From Acidobacteriota bacterium (lineage in GTDB: Bacteria; Acidobacteriota; Terriglobia; Terriglobales; Acidobacteriaceae): a DNA stretch of 39,666 bases. Shown piece after piece: positions 1-9,731 of the stretch. The position numbers and the translations under genes are program-made. Below the pieces are notes generated by a model. The model made no database searches, was not told the DNA's origin, and saw nothing but the letters and a program-made list of their open reading frames with translations. Position 1 is the stretch's first letter. Every line of letters begins with the position of its first letter. The stretch spans positions 1-39,666 of the forward strand of contig JAJZEA010000028.1 of assembly GCA_021851335.1 (NCBI GenBank). The letters are read 5' to 3'.

Positions 1-150
1 CTGGGCCGTAGGTCAATGTGCTGGTGAACCCGTCCTAAGACGGTGGGACTCCCCGCGGTTCATTAGGCATCCCGGACTGGCGGGCACGGCACACAGAACC
101 GATTGTTCGAGTCGAGTCCCTGTTCGTTGAATGTTGGTTCAACCAGCAGT
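1..150 (+). ncRNA. ssrS: 6S RNA, 5' end outside window
   Basis: This resembles the 3' three quarters of a 6S RNA, the RNA that mimics an open promoter and binds sigma70-RNA polymerase. Elements appear in the same order as in E. coli 6S. A CTGGGCCG stretch is followed by a small hairpin in the 5' bubble strand (CCGTC/GACGG at 31-44). Next comes the hallmark CCGCGGTTC at 53-61, which can pair with GAACCG at 97-102. A terminal CCCG/CGGG hairpin follows, then a 3' segment ending in a GTTGGTTCAACC stretch like E. coli UUGAACC. Outer pairing GGGACTC/GAGTCCC brackets the central helix. The 5' start lies before base 1 and the 3' end is uncertain; it could run to about 190, where a CCTGC/GCAGG hairpin lies. 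No SRP Alu/GGAAGCAGC or tmRNA tag features are present. Confidence 0.65.
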
Positions 151-350
151 TATTTTCCTACCTGCTTTGCAGGCCGGTCTCTGGTTGGATGCTAGGGCAT
201 TGCGCTCGGATTGGCAAGCCGCACCCATTTCTGGCCCATCTGCAGGGCGGAATACCCATCCTGCAACGGCCTGCCAGACGGTACAATTACCCACAGAACC
301 GTGCGTTTTCCCTGCATCGTCAGTCCTCACGCTTCCCGGAGAGCTTGCTC

Positions 351-584
351 ATGATCGGCACCATCTACAAGTGTGAAATCTGCCAGACCGAAAGCTCCGC
401 ACCCAATCGCTGGTATGTCATCCACTGCTCGGACGCGCGGCTTCAGGTCTGCAAATGGGCCAGCGAAGAGGCTGATCGGCCTCACGCGCTCCACTTCTGC
501 GGCGAAGCCCACGCACAGGTCTACATCAGCCGATGGTTTGAATCCTTCTGCGGCTCGCCTGATCTCCGCAATCCTCACGCATAA
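351..584 (+). CDS. small Cys-rich, probably zinc-binding protein
   Basis: A 77-codon reading frame starts at an ATG with GGAGAG seven bases upstream; the longer frame from 189 overlaps poor-quality sequence and is less likely. The product begins MIGTIYKCEICQTE and carries a CxxC pair at residues 8-11, then isolated Cys residues and an FCGEAHA stretch. This looks like a short treble-clef or rubredoxin-like zinc site (CxxC...C...CxxxH). It ends convergently about 44 bases from zapA. I do not recognise a named family. The good ribosome-binding site and the Cys/His pattern argue for a real gene. Its function is unknown; structural zinc binding is inferred from the spacing only. Confidence 0.55.
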   Translation: MIGTIYKCEICQTESSAPNRWYVIHCSDARLQVCKWASEEADRPHALHFCGEAHAQVYISRWFESFCGSPDLRNPHA

Positions 585-627
585 TCGTTGGAAACACCGG
601 ATCGAGATTTGCCCTGCGGTAGCGACT

Positions 628-975
628 TTAGGAACCGGAGGCCGTATCGAGTACGCTTTCCAGAATTCCGCTCAGCCGCCGTGCCCGCTCCAGCAGTTCT
701 TCCCTGGAGATGCTCGTATCCGCATGCGCCTCTGCTGATAATCCCGCCAGGCGCTCCTCGGCGCGCATCAGCGCATCGGCCAGATTCAGCGCGGCCAACA
801 CTGCCACCCGCAGCGAATCCACTGTGCGCCCCTGCGCCGAAACTGCGCGCATCTGCTCATCCACCCTCGCCGCCAGTCTGCGCACACGCGCCAGATCCGT
901 GCCTGCAAGATGATACTGCTGGTCATAGATCTCGACAGTGACAAACTCCTGCCCATCCATGCGTTCCGCCGTCAT
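628..975 (-). CDS. zapA: cell division protein ZapA
   Basis: A 115-residue protein of normal ZapA length. The N-terminal half has the ZapA globular pattern (VTVEIYDQQYHLAG, then VRRLAARVDEQMR). A conserved DSLRVAVLAALNLADAL segment and a C-terminal coiled-coil helix follow. ZapA tetramers bind FtsZ and bundle protofilaments in the early Z-ring. The ATG lies only three bases after the stop of the upstream coiled-coil gene, so the two are almost certainly co-transcribed, downstream of pheS-pheT. In proteobacteria zapA often lies beside ssrS; here a 6S-like RNA is also close by, but it faces zapA and a small gene separates them. Confidence 0.9.
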   Translation of the reverse strand: MTAERMDGQEFVTVEIYDQQYHLAGTDLARVRRLAARVDEQMRAVSAQGRTVDSLRVAVLAALNLADALMRAEERLAGLSAEAHADTSISREELLERARRLSGILESVLDTASGS

Positions 976-978
976 CGC

Positions 979-1356
979 TTACACCTTGGTCTGCGCAGCA
1001 TCATGCAGTGCCATCTGCACTTCCGGCTGTCGGTGCTCGTCCGGCTTTCCGCTTGACTCCAGCGCGTCAAATTGGCTCAGCATCCTCTCCACTCTCTCGC
1101 GCACCATCTGCCGTTCAGCACGTAACGCGGCCACTTCATCGTGTAACACCGCCATCTCGCGACTCAACTGCTCCGCCAGCGGAGCGGCAACGGTCAGCTC
1201 TGTTTCGAGCTTTGCACAGCGAGCCTCTGCGGCCGTGCGCGCAGCTCGCTCAGCCTTCACCATCTCCACCGCACGCAATACGCGCGCTTCCAGCGCGGCA
1301 AACGCATCGCTGCCAAAGCCACTTCTCTCGTCCAGACCATTCATCTCCAGCAGCAT
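979..1356 (-). CDS. coiled-coil protein, ZapB-like
   Basis: A 125-residue, highly charged protein that is almost entirely alpha-helical coiled coil. It has long runs of heptad-like Ala/Leu/Glu/Arg from about residue 18 to 100 (for example LEARVLRAVEMVKAER and VAALRAERQMVRERVERML). There is no membrane segment or signal peptide. It sits between pheT and zapA and ends three bases before the zapA ATG, which suggests a division role like ZapB, the coiled-coil partner of ZapA. The match rests on architecture and position; coiled coils give weak homology. The ATG at 1356 has a purine-rich GGAGAG upstream; an in-frame ATG at 1344 is the alternative. Confidence 0.6.
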   Translation of the reverse strand: MLLEMNGLDERSGFGSDAFAALEARVLRAVEMVKAERAARTAAEARCAKLETELTVAAPLAEQLSREMAVLHDEVAALRAERQMVRERVERMLSQFDALESSGKPDEHRQPEVQMALHDAAQTKV

Positions 1357-1425
1357 ACTCTCGTTCGCTCTCCGCCTCCAGCTTTCCGCTGAAAACTTTC
1401 TAACTTTTTCACTGCGAATCGTGGC

Positions 1426-3573
1426 TCATTGCAATCCATTGCCGGATTCAGCACGCAACCGGCCGCCCAGCTTCTCCGCTGCCGCCACAATACGCGCGGC
1501 AAACTCCTGCAATTCGTCTTCACGCAATGTACGATCCGTGGCCTGGAAGGTTGCGCCCAACAGCAGCGCAAAGCTCTCGCCCGGAATACCGGCACCAGCC
1601 GTCAGCACTTCTCGCGCGCTCCACTCCGTCATCTCCCCGATATTCAGCTCCGCTAAAGCGCTATCGAGCGCCGCCCAGTTCACCCGCCGCGGCATCAAGA
1701 GAGAAAAATCTCGCCGAACCGGCTGATAGCGGGAAATCTCGCGGCTCTTCGGCTTGCGCAGTGGCACTTCCTGAAGCCGGTGCAAATATATCTCGGCGAC
1801 CAGCACACGTTTTTTCAGTTTGCGCTCGGCTGCCAATCGAGGATGTAACTCGCCCAGCCATCCTGCCGCCATCCCGTCTACCGTGAGACGCGCAGCACGC
1901 CAGGGATGGAGCCACTCCGGTGTCAGTTTCTCTTCGGGTGCAAACTGGTCAAAGTAGAAGCTCCGCGCTGCAAAGCACTCCACCACCTGCTCCACCATGC
2001 CCTTCAAATCAAAAAAATCCAGATCTCGCCTCTGCGCAAAGACACCCTCGGTCGCGTCACCCCCGGCCAGCCCTAGCGCCAAAGCCGTCCGTTCTTCCAC
2101 GCGGTCCGGCGATCCGCCAAATACCGTGCCCATCTCAAACAGCCGCACATCCGCGACATCGCGATGCAAATTGCCCGCCACCATCGCCAGCATGCCCGGC
2201 ATCAGCGAAGGGCGAAGCATCCCTGCTTCAGCGCTCAACGGATTGCCCAGCTCGACTGCCATGCCGGGCTGCGGCTCAAAGAGATGCGCTTCATCCATCG
2301 AGCAAAAGGTGCTCCCTATCGCCTGATGCAGCCCTGCTGCTCGCAGCTTGACGCTCACAGCGGCTTCGACCTCTGCCTCACTACGAACCTTCACAGAACC
2401 AACAAACGCCGGCAGTGTATTGGCAAACTGGTTGTAGCCATAAACGCGCGCAACCTCTTCAATCAAGTCGATCTCGCGCTCCACGTCCAACCGCCAGCTT
2501 GGCAGCGTCACCTGCCACTGGGCGCTGTCCGCTGATGATGGTTGGCGCCGTAGTTCGCATCCCAATCCCCGGAGCACAGCCTCGACCGTCGTCGCGCTGA
2601 TTCCTTCCGGCTCGACCGTCTTGCCCAGCAGTCGATGCACCTCGCTCAACGCCAGCGCAATCGGCTCGCGGCACGCCGTCCGCTTTTCAATCGTGGCCAC
2701 CCGAACATCGATCATCTCGCCTTCGACAGAACCGCCGTTTTCCAGCAGCATCGCGGAGACAATCTCCGAAGCCAGCGGCGCGGCATTGAAATCGGCTCCT
2801 CGCTCAAATCGGTGAGATGCGTCTGTGTGCAAACCATGCCGTCGCGCCGTGCGCCGCACCGCCATCGGATCGAACCATGCAGCCTCGACGAGAACGTTGG
2901 TTGTCGCCGGAGTAATCATCGTCTGCCAGCCACCCATGACGCCCGCCAGCGCCAGCGGCTTCTCTGCGTCGGCCACGATCAGGTCTTCCGGATCGAGCGT
3001 TCGCTCCACACCATCCAGCGTCTTCAGCCTCTCGCCTTTGCGTGCGCGCCGCACCACAATCCCGCCCGTGATCCGATCCAGATCAAAGGTATGCGTTGGA
3101 TGCCCCATTGCAAGCCACGCAAAGTTCGACGCATCCACGGCATTCGAAATCGGCTTCTGTTCAAGCAATGTAAACATGCGCGCAGCAAACTCGCTCATTG
3201 GTCCGCGAACCTCGCCGGTCGGCACAATCCTGACATCGCGCAACACGCGCGCCGTGAATCGCCCACAGGCATCCTCCGCTTCTATGCGGACTGGAATCGG
3301 CTCAACGGAAGGCCGCAAGGCGGGCATCTGCACGGTAATCGTTGGCAGGGGCAATCCGTAGATCGTCGCCGCTTCACGAGCCACCCCGTAGTGGTTCATG
3401 GCATCGACGCGGTTGGTCGTGATATCCATCTCAAACAGCGAACCATTGCCCGCGCCCAGATCGTGAATCCCCTCCACGGCAATGCCCCGCAATGTCAGAT
3501 CCTCACCCAGTTGCGCGTCTGAAACCGTCAACTGCGGGAGCAATGTGCGAAGCCAGATCGTCAATATCTTCAT
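1426..3573 (-). CDS. pheT: phenylalanine-tRNA ligase beta subunit, lacks OB domain
   Basis: Beta chain of the alpha2beta2 enzyme that charges tRNA-Phe. The 715-residue product starts MKILTIWLRTLLP, the normal B1 start. B3/B4, B5 and the catalytic-like core follow in order, and it ends in an FDX-ACB anticodon-binding domain (from about residue 625, PRRVNWAALDSALAELNIGE). In most bacteria an EMAP-like OB-fold (B2, about 110 residues) lies between GLEVDGV and the TPNRAD motif. Here residues 30-58 go straight from GIAVEGIHDLG to ITTNRVDAMNHYGVARE, so B2 is absent. The start was chosen because ATG at 3573 overlaps the pheS stop by four bases (ATGA); the open frame running further upstream is pheS antisense-frame noise. 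Translational coupling with pheS is likely. Confidence 0.95.
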   Translation of the reverse strand: MKILTIWLRTLLPQLTVSDAQLGEDLTLRGIAVEGIHDLGAGNGSLFEMDITTNRVDAMNHYGVAREAATIYGLPLPTITVQMPALRPSVEPIPVRIEAEDACGRFTARVLRDVRIVPTGEVRGPMSEFAARMFTLLEQKPISNAVDASNFAWLAMGHPTHTFDLDRITGGIVVRRARKGERLKTLDGVERTLDPEDLIVADAEKPLALAGVMGGWQTMITPATTNVLVEAAWFDPMAVRRTARRHGLHTDASHRFERGADFNAAPLASEIVSAMLLENGGSVEGEMIDVRVATIEKRTACREPIALALSEVHRLLGKTVEPEGISATTVEAVLRGLGCELRRQPSSADSAQWQVTLPSWRLDVEREIDLIEEVARVYGYNQFANTLPAFVGSVKVRSEAEVEAAVSVKLRAAGLHQAIGSTFCSMDEAHLFEPQPGMAVELGNPLSAEAGMLRPSLMPGMLAMVAGNLHRDVADVRLFEMGTVFGGSPDRVEERTALALGLAGGDATEGVFAQRRDLDFFDLKGMVEQVVECFAARSFYFDQFAPEEKLTPEWLHPWRAARLTVDGMAAGWLGELHPRLAAERKLKKRVLVAEIYLHRLQEVPLRKPKSREISRYQPVRRDFSLLMPRRVNWAALDSALAELNIGEMTEWSAREVLTAGAGIPGESFALLLGATFQATDRTLREDELQEFAARIVAAAEKLGGRLRAESGNGLQ

Positions 3574-4706
3574 GCGAACTGCTCCAGAAAGCGCATATCG
3601 CCAGCATAAAACTGTCCGATGTCGCTCACTCCATACTTCATCATCGCGATCCGCTCCACACCCATGCCGAATGCAAAGCCGCTGATCTTGCGCGCATCGT
3701 AATCCGGCTGTTTTTCCGCGGCAAAGGCAAAGACTGCCGGATCCACCATCCCGCAACCCAGCAGTTCAATCCAGCCCGAGTGCTTGCACTTTCTGCAGCC
3801 CTTGCCCGCGCAGAAGATACAGGAAATCTGCACATCGGCGCTCGGCTCGGTGAACGGGAAAAACGAAGGGAAGAATCGCGTTTTGACAGACGAACCAAAG
3901 AGCGCCTTCATTGCATAATCCAGCGTCCCCTTCAAATCGCTGAACGTGATGCCAACATCCACGCATAACCCCTCCACCTGATGAAAAACCGGGGAGTGCG
4001 TTGCGTCCGCCGCATCGTTGCGATGCACCTTGCCCGGAATCACAATCCGCACCGGCGGCGCTTGCTGTTCCATCGTGCGCATCTGCACCGGCGAGGTATG
4101 CGTTCGCAGCAGCAGCCGATCCCGCTGGCTGCGCCGTTCCTGTCCCGCAACCACGAGCGTGTCCTGTGTATCGCGCGCCGGATGTCCGGGCGGAAAATTC
4201 ATCGATTCGAAGTTATAGAAATCCGTCTCCACCTCCGGTCCAACTCCCACCGAATAGCCCAGACCGGCAAAGATCGTCACCAACTCGTTCATCGTCCGCG
4301 CAATCGGATGCTCAGCACCCATTCGTCGTCGTGTGCCGGGCAACGTCACATCCAGCCGCTCATGGCTCAGCGCCTCATCGCTCCAGCCGGTGTTGCGGCT
4401 CCGCGCCACAGCCTCGTCCAGCAGGCCCTCCACCACGGTCTTCAGCGCGTTGAATCGCTGCCCAAGCAGCCGCTTTTGCTCCACCGGAGCACGCTGCAGC
4501 CATGCCTCCGAGAGCAGCTTCAGCCTGCCCTGTTTGCGGCCCAGCCACTCCAGCCGGAAGTTCTCGACAGCCTCAGCCGTGGTCAGTTCAGCAGCACCGC
4601 TGCGTGCCTCTGCTTCCAGCTTCTCGAACTCCGACGCATCCACGTTCCGCGCCGAGAGATTCGGGGCCTCGACATTCGCGTCCCGATCGTCCATTTTCTT
4701 TGTCAT
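3570..4706 (-). CDS. pheS: phenylalanine-tRNA ligase alpha subunit
   Basis: Catalytic alpha chain of phenylalanyl-tRNA synthetase, about 378 residues. The N-terminal coiled-coil arm includes EWLGRKQGRLKLLSEAW. The class II core shows RRRMGAEHPI (motif 1 region), RTHTSPVQMRTM (motif 2) and, near the end, GFAFGMGVERIAMMKYGV with the motif 3 arginine. The bacterial zinc-like insertion CIFCAGKGCRKCKHSGWIE is present. Translation probably starts at ATG 4706 or the adjacent 4709; MDD at 4694 is another option and no strong ribosome-binding site decides. It is first in the operon pheS-pheT-zapB-like-zapA and divergent from the dehydrogenase gene, so the promoter should lie in 4710-4896. No T-box or attenuator was seen. 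Confidence 0.95.
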   Translation of the reverse strand: MTKKMDDRDANVEAPNLSARNVDASEFEKLEAEARSGAAELTTAEAVENFRLEWLGRKQGRLKLLSEAWLQRAPVEQKRLLGQRFNALKTVVEGLLDEAVARSRNTGWSDEALSHERLDVTLPGTRRRMGAEHPIARTMNELVTIFAGLGYSVGVGPEVETDFYNFESMNFPPGHPARDTQDTLVVAGQERRSQRDRLLLRTHTSPVQMRTMEQQAPPVRIVIPGKVHRNDAADATHSPVFHQVEGLCVDVGITFSDLKGTLDYAMKALFGSSVKTRFFPSFFPFTEPSADVQISCIFCAGKGCRKCKHSGWIELLGCGMVDPAVFAFAAEKQPDYDARKISGFAFGMGVERIAMMKYGVSDIGQFYAGDMRFLEQFA

Positions 4707-4896
4707 CATGCGTAATGGCCAGAATAAACTACCCCTCGCCATCACCCCAACCATCCCTGCGTCAATACGCTTCACACTGCTCCACGAATGGGGGCAAATC
4801 CGTATTCCCTGCATCCAAATTCTCCGCGGAATCATCCAACGAACGACGCCATCGACAAACACTCTTCACAAAACACTTTCCCAGGAGCTGACCCAC

Positions 4897-5679
4897 ATGA
4901 AGATGAGCGGCAACACCATCCTGATTACCGGCGGAGGCGGCGGCATCGGTCGCGGTCTGGCCGAGGCCTTTCACTCGCTCGGCAACCGCGTCCTCATCAC
5001 CGGACGCCGCGCCGCCATGCTCGAGGCCGTCGCCGCAGCCAATCCGGGCATCGAGCCTATCCTTCTCGACATCGACAACCCCGCCCAGATTGCCGCCGTG
5101 GCAGCGCAGATCATGGATCGCTTTCCATCCCTCAACGCCGTGATCCACAACGCTGGCATCATGCGTAACGAGCGCCTGCTTGACGGCAACGTCGCTGATG
5201 CCGAAGCGATCATCTCCACCAATCTTCTCGGACCGATCCGGCTCACCGCGGCCCTGCTGAACCATCTTGTCGCTCAGCCCGCGGCCACACTCATGACCGT
5301 CTCCTCCGGACTCGCCTTTGTTCCGCTCGCGCTCACCCCCACCTACTGCGCAACCAAGGCCGCCATTCACTCCTGGACACAGTCGCTGCGCTATCAGTTG
5401 CGAAACACCGCCGTACAGGTCATCGAGCTGCCGCCACCGTATGTCCAAACCCAACTGATGGGCGAACGTCAGGCGTCTGACCCGATGGCCATGCCGCTTC
5501 CACAGTTCATCAGCGAGGTCATCGCGCTCCTGCAAAGCCAGCCGGATGCCACCGAGATTTGCGTCGAGCGCGTCAAGATGTTGCGCAACGCCGAGGCGCG
5601 TGGCAACTACGAATCCTTTTTCCAGCAGTTCAATGACCAGTTCTTCCGCGCCCGGGCCGAGGAAGCGAAGAATATTTAG
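4897..5679 (+). CDS. SDR-family oxidoreductase, DltE-like
   Basis: A 260-residue classical short-chain dehydrogenase/reductase. The Rossmann cofactor motif is near the start (ILITGGGGGIGRGLAEAF), the NAG motif is VIHNAGIM, the catalytic Ser lies in TLMTVSSGLAF, and the YxxxK pair is YCATKAAIHSW. The sequence is closest in feel to the DltE/YqjQ-type cytoplasmic reductases (note KMSGNTILITGG). The substrate is unknown. ATG 4897 has AGGAG ten bases upstream, so the long upstream open frame is not coding. The gene is monocistronic, divergent from pheS, and followed by a long inverted repeat. Confidence 0.88.
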   Translation: MKMSGNTILITGGGGGIGRGLAEAFHSLGNRVLITGRRAAMLEAVAAANPGIEPILLDIDNPAQIAAVAAQIMDRFPSLNAVIHNAGIMRNERLLDGNVADAEAIISTNLLGPIRLTAALLNHLVAQPAATLMTVSSGLAFVPLALTPTYCATKAAIHSWTQSLRYQLRNTAVQVIELPPPYVQTQLMGERQASDPMAMPLPQFISEVIALLQSQPDATEICVERVKMLRNAEARGNYESFFQQFNDQFFRARAEEAKNI

Positions 5680-5704
5680 GGCCAAATCTCCAAAACTCCC
5701 GACA

Positions 5705-5771
5705 GCGCAGGATGAAGTCGCACGAATACGTTCATTTGGACGAGTTCATTTTGGATAACTTCATCCTGCGC
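5705..5771. repeat. 14-bp inverted repeat enclosing a short direct repeat
   Basis: GCGCAGGATGAAGT at 5705-5718 is the exact reverse complement of 5758-5771. The 39-base spacer holds two near-identical tracts, GTTCATTTGGA (5730-5740) and GTTCATTTTGGA (5744-5755). The element lies 25 bases after the dehydrogenase stop and 68 bases before the carboxypeptidase start. It could be a long-loop transcript end, an operator or a small repeat element. There is no T-run after the stem, so a simple intrinsic terminator is unlikely. Confidence 0.7.
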
Positions 5772-5838
5772 AAACGCCTCTTCATCGCAAAGCCACTTTG
5801 CCCTGCGCAATTTCTGCCCGGTAGCGTATCGTATTGCC

Positions 5839-7389
5839 ATGAAAACTATGGGCAACTTCCCCGTCACATTGCGTCGCGCGCTCCCTGCCTTCGGTCTTGC
5901 ACTTTGCACCCTCGGCGCCACATCTGCGCTTGTCGCCCAACCGCCAGCCGACAAACCCGCTGCCGATAAAGCCGCTTCGGACAAAGCTCCAGACAAGGCC
6001 GCGAAAAATACCCTGCCTCCGCTGCCGCCTGCGGCGCACGTCGATCAGTCCATTCAGTTCAACGGCAAAACCATCCACTACACCGTCACCGTCGAGCCAT
6101 TTCCCGTCTACGGCGAGGACGGCAAGGAAACCGGCCAGGTCGTCGTCACCTCCTACACGGTTCCGGGCAAGGATCGACCCGTAACGTTTGCTTTCAACGG
6201 AGGACCAGGCGCATCCAGCGTCTATCTCAACTTTGGCGCGATCGGCCCCAAGCATCTCAATGTCGGCAACCAGGGCGACAGTCCCTCCGATCCCGCTACG
6301 CTCACCGACAATCCAGGCACATGGCTCGACTTCACCGATCTTGTCTTCATCGATCCCATCGGCACCGGATTCAGCCGGTCGCTTGTCTCCCCGGCTGAGA
6401 CAAAGAAGCTCTTCTACTCCACTGAACCCGACATCGAGTATCTCTCGCGGATTGTCTACGACTGGCTCGTCAAATATGATCGCCTGCCGTCTCGCAAATA
6501 TCTGGTCGGTGAAAGCTACGGCGGCTTCCGTGGGCCGCGCATCACCTATTACCTTCAGTCCCAGCTTGGCATCGCCATGAATGGCGTCGTCCTCGTCTCG
6601 CCGTATCTCAACCCCACCATCGAGCAGAACGGCGACCTCTCACCCATTCCCTGGATGGTCACGCTGCCAGCAATTACCGCTGCGAATCTGGAGCGGCAAA
6701 AGAAGCTGACCCCGGAGGCGATGTCCGATGTGATCGCCTATACCGAGGGCGAGTATGCGACGACGCTGATTCATGGCTACTCTGACAAGCCCGCCATGGA
6801 AAAAATGATCGCAAAGGTTACCCAGATGACCGGCCTCGATCCGGAGTTTGTCCGCTACTCCGGCGGACGACTGGAAACGGAAGCCTATCTCCGCGAAGTC
6901 CATCGTGAGCAGGGCCAGCTTGGCTCCATCTACGACTCGAATGTAACCATGTTCGACCCGTTCCCTTTTGCTCCCGAGCAGCGCGCGAGCGACCCGCTGC
7001 TGGCCAGCATCATTGCCCCGACCACGACGGCAATGGTCGATTTCGTCACGCGTGTCGTCGGATGGAAAGTCAATGCCCGCTATAACGCGCTTTCTTATGA
7101 GGTCAATCGCCTTTGGGATCGCGACAACGAGATGCGACGAGGCTCCGTCACGCAGCTTCGTCAGGCCGTCGCCGCCGACCCTAAACTCCGCGTCATGATC
7201 GTCCACGGGTGGAACGACCTGAGCTGCCCATTCATGGGTTCTGTCCTCAGCGTCAATCAGATTCCCGTCATGGGCGACCCTACTCGCCTCAGTGTCCACG
7301 AATATCCGGGCGGACATATGTTCTATACACGGGAAACCAGCCGCGTCGCACTTCACAAGGATGTCATGCAGATGTTCGATACCCACTGA
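5839..7389 (+). CDS. exported serine carboxypeptidase, family S10
   Basis: A 516-residue protease of the S10 (carboxypeptidase Y) family, which removes C-terminal residues from peptides, usually at acidic pH. A signal peptide covers about residues 1-34 (hydrophobic AFGLALCTLGATSALVA). A low-complexity Ala/Asp/Lys/Pro linker follows to about residue 60. The substrate-binding NGGPGASS motif is present, and the catalytic triad is Ser226 in GESYGG, Asp460 in HGWNDLSCP and His493 in PGGHMFY. All key residues are intact and the length is normal. No clear Shine-Dalgarno precedes ATG 5839; ATG 5848 is an alternative. A strong hairpin follows at 7419. An envelope or secreted scavenging role fits a soil heterotroph and is inferred. 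Confidence 0.92.
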   Translation: MKTMGNFPVTLRRALPAFGLALCTLGATSALVAQPPADKPAADKAASDKAPDKAAKNTLPPLPPAAHVDQSIQFNGKTIHYTVTVEPFPVYGEDGKETGQVVVTSYTVPGKDRPVTFAFNGGPGASSVYLNFGAIGPKHLNVGNQGDSPSDPATLTDNPGTWLDFTDLVFIDPIGTGFSRSLVSPAETKKLFYSTEPDIEYLSRIVYDWLVKYDRLPSRKYLVGESYGGFRGPRITYYLQSQLGIAMNGVVLVSPYLNPTIEQNGDLSPIPWMVTLPAITAANLERQKKLTPEAMSDVIAYTEGEYATTLIHGYSDKPAMEKMIAKVTQMTGLDPEFVRYSGGRLETEAYLREVHREQGQLGSIYDSNVTMFDPFPFAPEQRASDPLLASIIAPTTTAMVDFVTRVVGWKVNARYNALSYEVNRLWDRDNEMRRGSVTQLRQAVAADPKLRVMIVHGWNDLSCPFMGSVLSVNQIPVMGDPTRLSVHEYPGGHMFYTRETSRVALHKDVMQMFDTH

Positions 7390-7416
7390 GCCAGAGATAA
7401 ACAAACCAGCCCATGA

Positions 7417-8685
<1,269 letters not shown>

Positions 8686-8716
8686 TCCCGATCCATACGG
8701 TTCACCTGTTTTCCCG

Positions 8717-8754
8717 CTTCGCGCACGCTGCCTTCCGCGTGCGCGAAGTTTTTT
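8717..8754 (+). terminator. intrinsic terminator after aldo-keto reductase
   Basis: CTTCGCGCACGC (8717-8728) pairs perfectly with GCGTGCGCGAAG (8737-8748) around an eight-base loop and is followed directly by six T residues (8749-8754). This is a textbook plus-strand terminator. It ends two bases before the convergent etfA stop. Confidence 0.93.
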
Positions 8755-8756
8755 AC

Positions 8757-9731
8757 TCAACCCTTCGCCTTGCGCACCGCTGCCGTCAGCGCAGGGACCA
8801 CTTCAAACAAGTCGCCGACAATGCCATAGTCGGCAATCTCGAAGATCGGCGCATTTTCGTCCTTGTTGATTGCCACCACACACTGCGAACCTTTCATACC
8901 CACCAGATGCTGAATTGCGCCGCTGATGCCCACCGCCAGATAGAGCTTCGGCGCGACCGTCTGGCCGCTGCTGCCCACCTGCCGCTCCATGGGCAGCCAC
9001 CCCGCATCGCAGATTGGCCGTGAAGCCGCCAACTCTGCCCCCAGCGCCTCAGCCAGTTCCTTCACCAGCGGCAGATTCGCCTCGTCCTTGATCCCGCGCC
9101 CCACGCTCACCAGCAGCGGCGCCGACGCCAGATCGACCGTCTGCGCTGCGGCGCGAAACGGCTCGCCAGGCTTGGTCCGGATCGACGCTGCATCCAGATT
9201 CGGCGTAAACGTCGTCACACTCGCCTGTGTCACCGTCGCGGCTTCCGCACGAAACGCTCCCGCTTGCACGCTTAGCAGCGTCGGCGCATGGGCCACTGCA
9301 TGATAGTGCCCATTCAGCTTCCCCTGAAAAAGCTGCCGCGTAAGCGTCACCTTGCCGGCGTCCATCGCAATGCCTGTCACGTCGCTGATCAGCACCCGAC
9401 CCAGCCGTGTCGCCAGCCGCGGCGCAAAATCCCTTACCTGATAGGTGTGCGGCAGTACCACAAACTCCGGCTTCACCTGCTCGATCAACTGCGCATAGCT
9501 CGCCGTAAATCCGTCCGCCGTATACTCGGACAGCAGCGGATCTTCAATTGCGAACACCTGCCTCGCCGCGCCGAGCATCTCGAAACCAGCCCCCGTCGCT
9601 GCTCCTACCATCGCCACAGCAAGCTCCGCTCCCGTAGCCGCTGCCATCTGCGCTCCCGCCGCCAGCGCCTCCAGCGAAATGCGCGTCGGCTCACCAGATT
9701 TTGCTTCCAAAAACACAAGAACCGTGTTCAT
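8757..9731 (-). CDS. etfA: electron transfer flavoprotein alpha subunit
   Basis: A 324-residue EtfA, the FAD-carrying chain of the heterodimer that takes electrons from acyl-CoA dehydrogenases. The C-terminal FAD domain has the family signature LYLAVGISGAIQHLVGMK followed by VVAINKDENAPIFEIADYG and GDLFEVVPAL. The N-terminal half is the ETF alpha/beta fold. ATG 9731 overlaps the etfB stop by four bases (ATGA), which fixes the start and points to coupled translation. It is the last gene of the EMO-etfB-etfA operon. The canonical sequence with a membrane quinone reductase partner suggests ordinary electron delivery to menaquinone rather than bifurcation. Confidence 0.95.
   Translation of the reverse strand: MNTVLVFLEAKSGEPTRISLEALAAGAQMAAATGAELAVAMVGAATGAGFEMLGAARQVFAIEDPLLSEYTADGFTASYAQLIEQVKPEFVVLPHTYQVRDFAPRLATRLGRVLISDVTGIAMDAGKVTLTRQLFQGKLNGHYHAVAHAPTLLSVQAGAFRAEAATVTQASVTTFTPNLDAASIRTKPGEPFRAAAQTVDLASAPLLVSVGRGIKDEANLPLVKELAEALGAELAASRPICDAGWLPMERQVGSSGQTVAPKLYLAVGISGAIQHLVGMKGSQCVVAINKDENAPIFEIADYGIVGDLFEVVPALTAAVRKAKG

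Noticed and set aside
1..150. tmRNA, SRP RNA or RNase P RNA as identity of the left-edge RNA
   Set aside because: No tag-reading frame or tRNA-like CCA end, no GGAAGCAGC tetraloop region, and no RNase P conserved blocks; the element order fits 6S best.
4762..5685. 307-codon minus-strand frame
   Set aside because: Antisense to the clear SDR gene; Gly/Asp/Arg-rich, typical of a GC-rich shadow.
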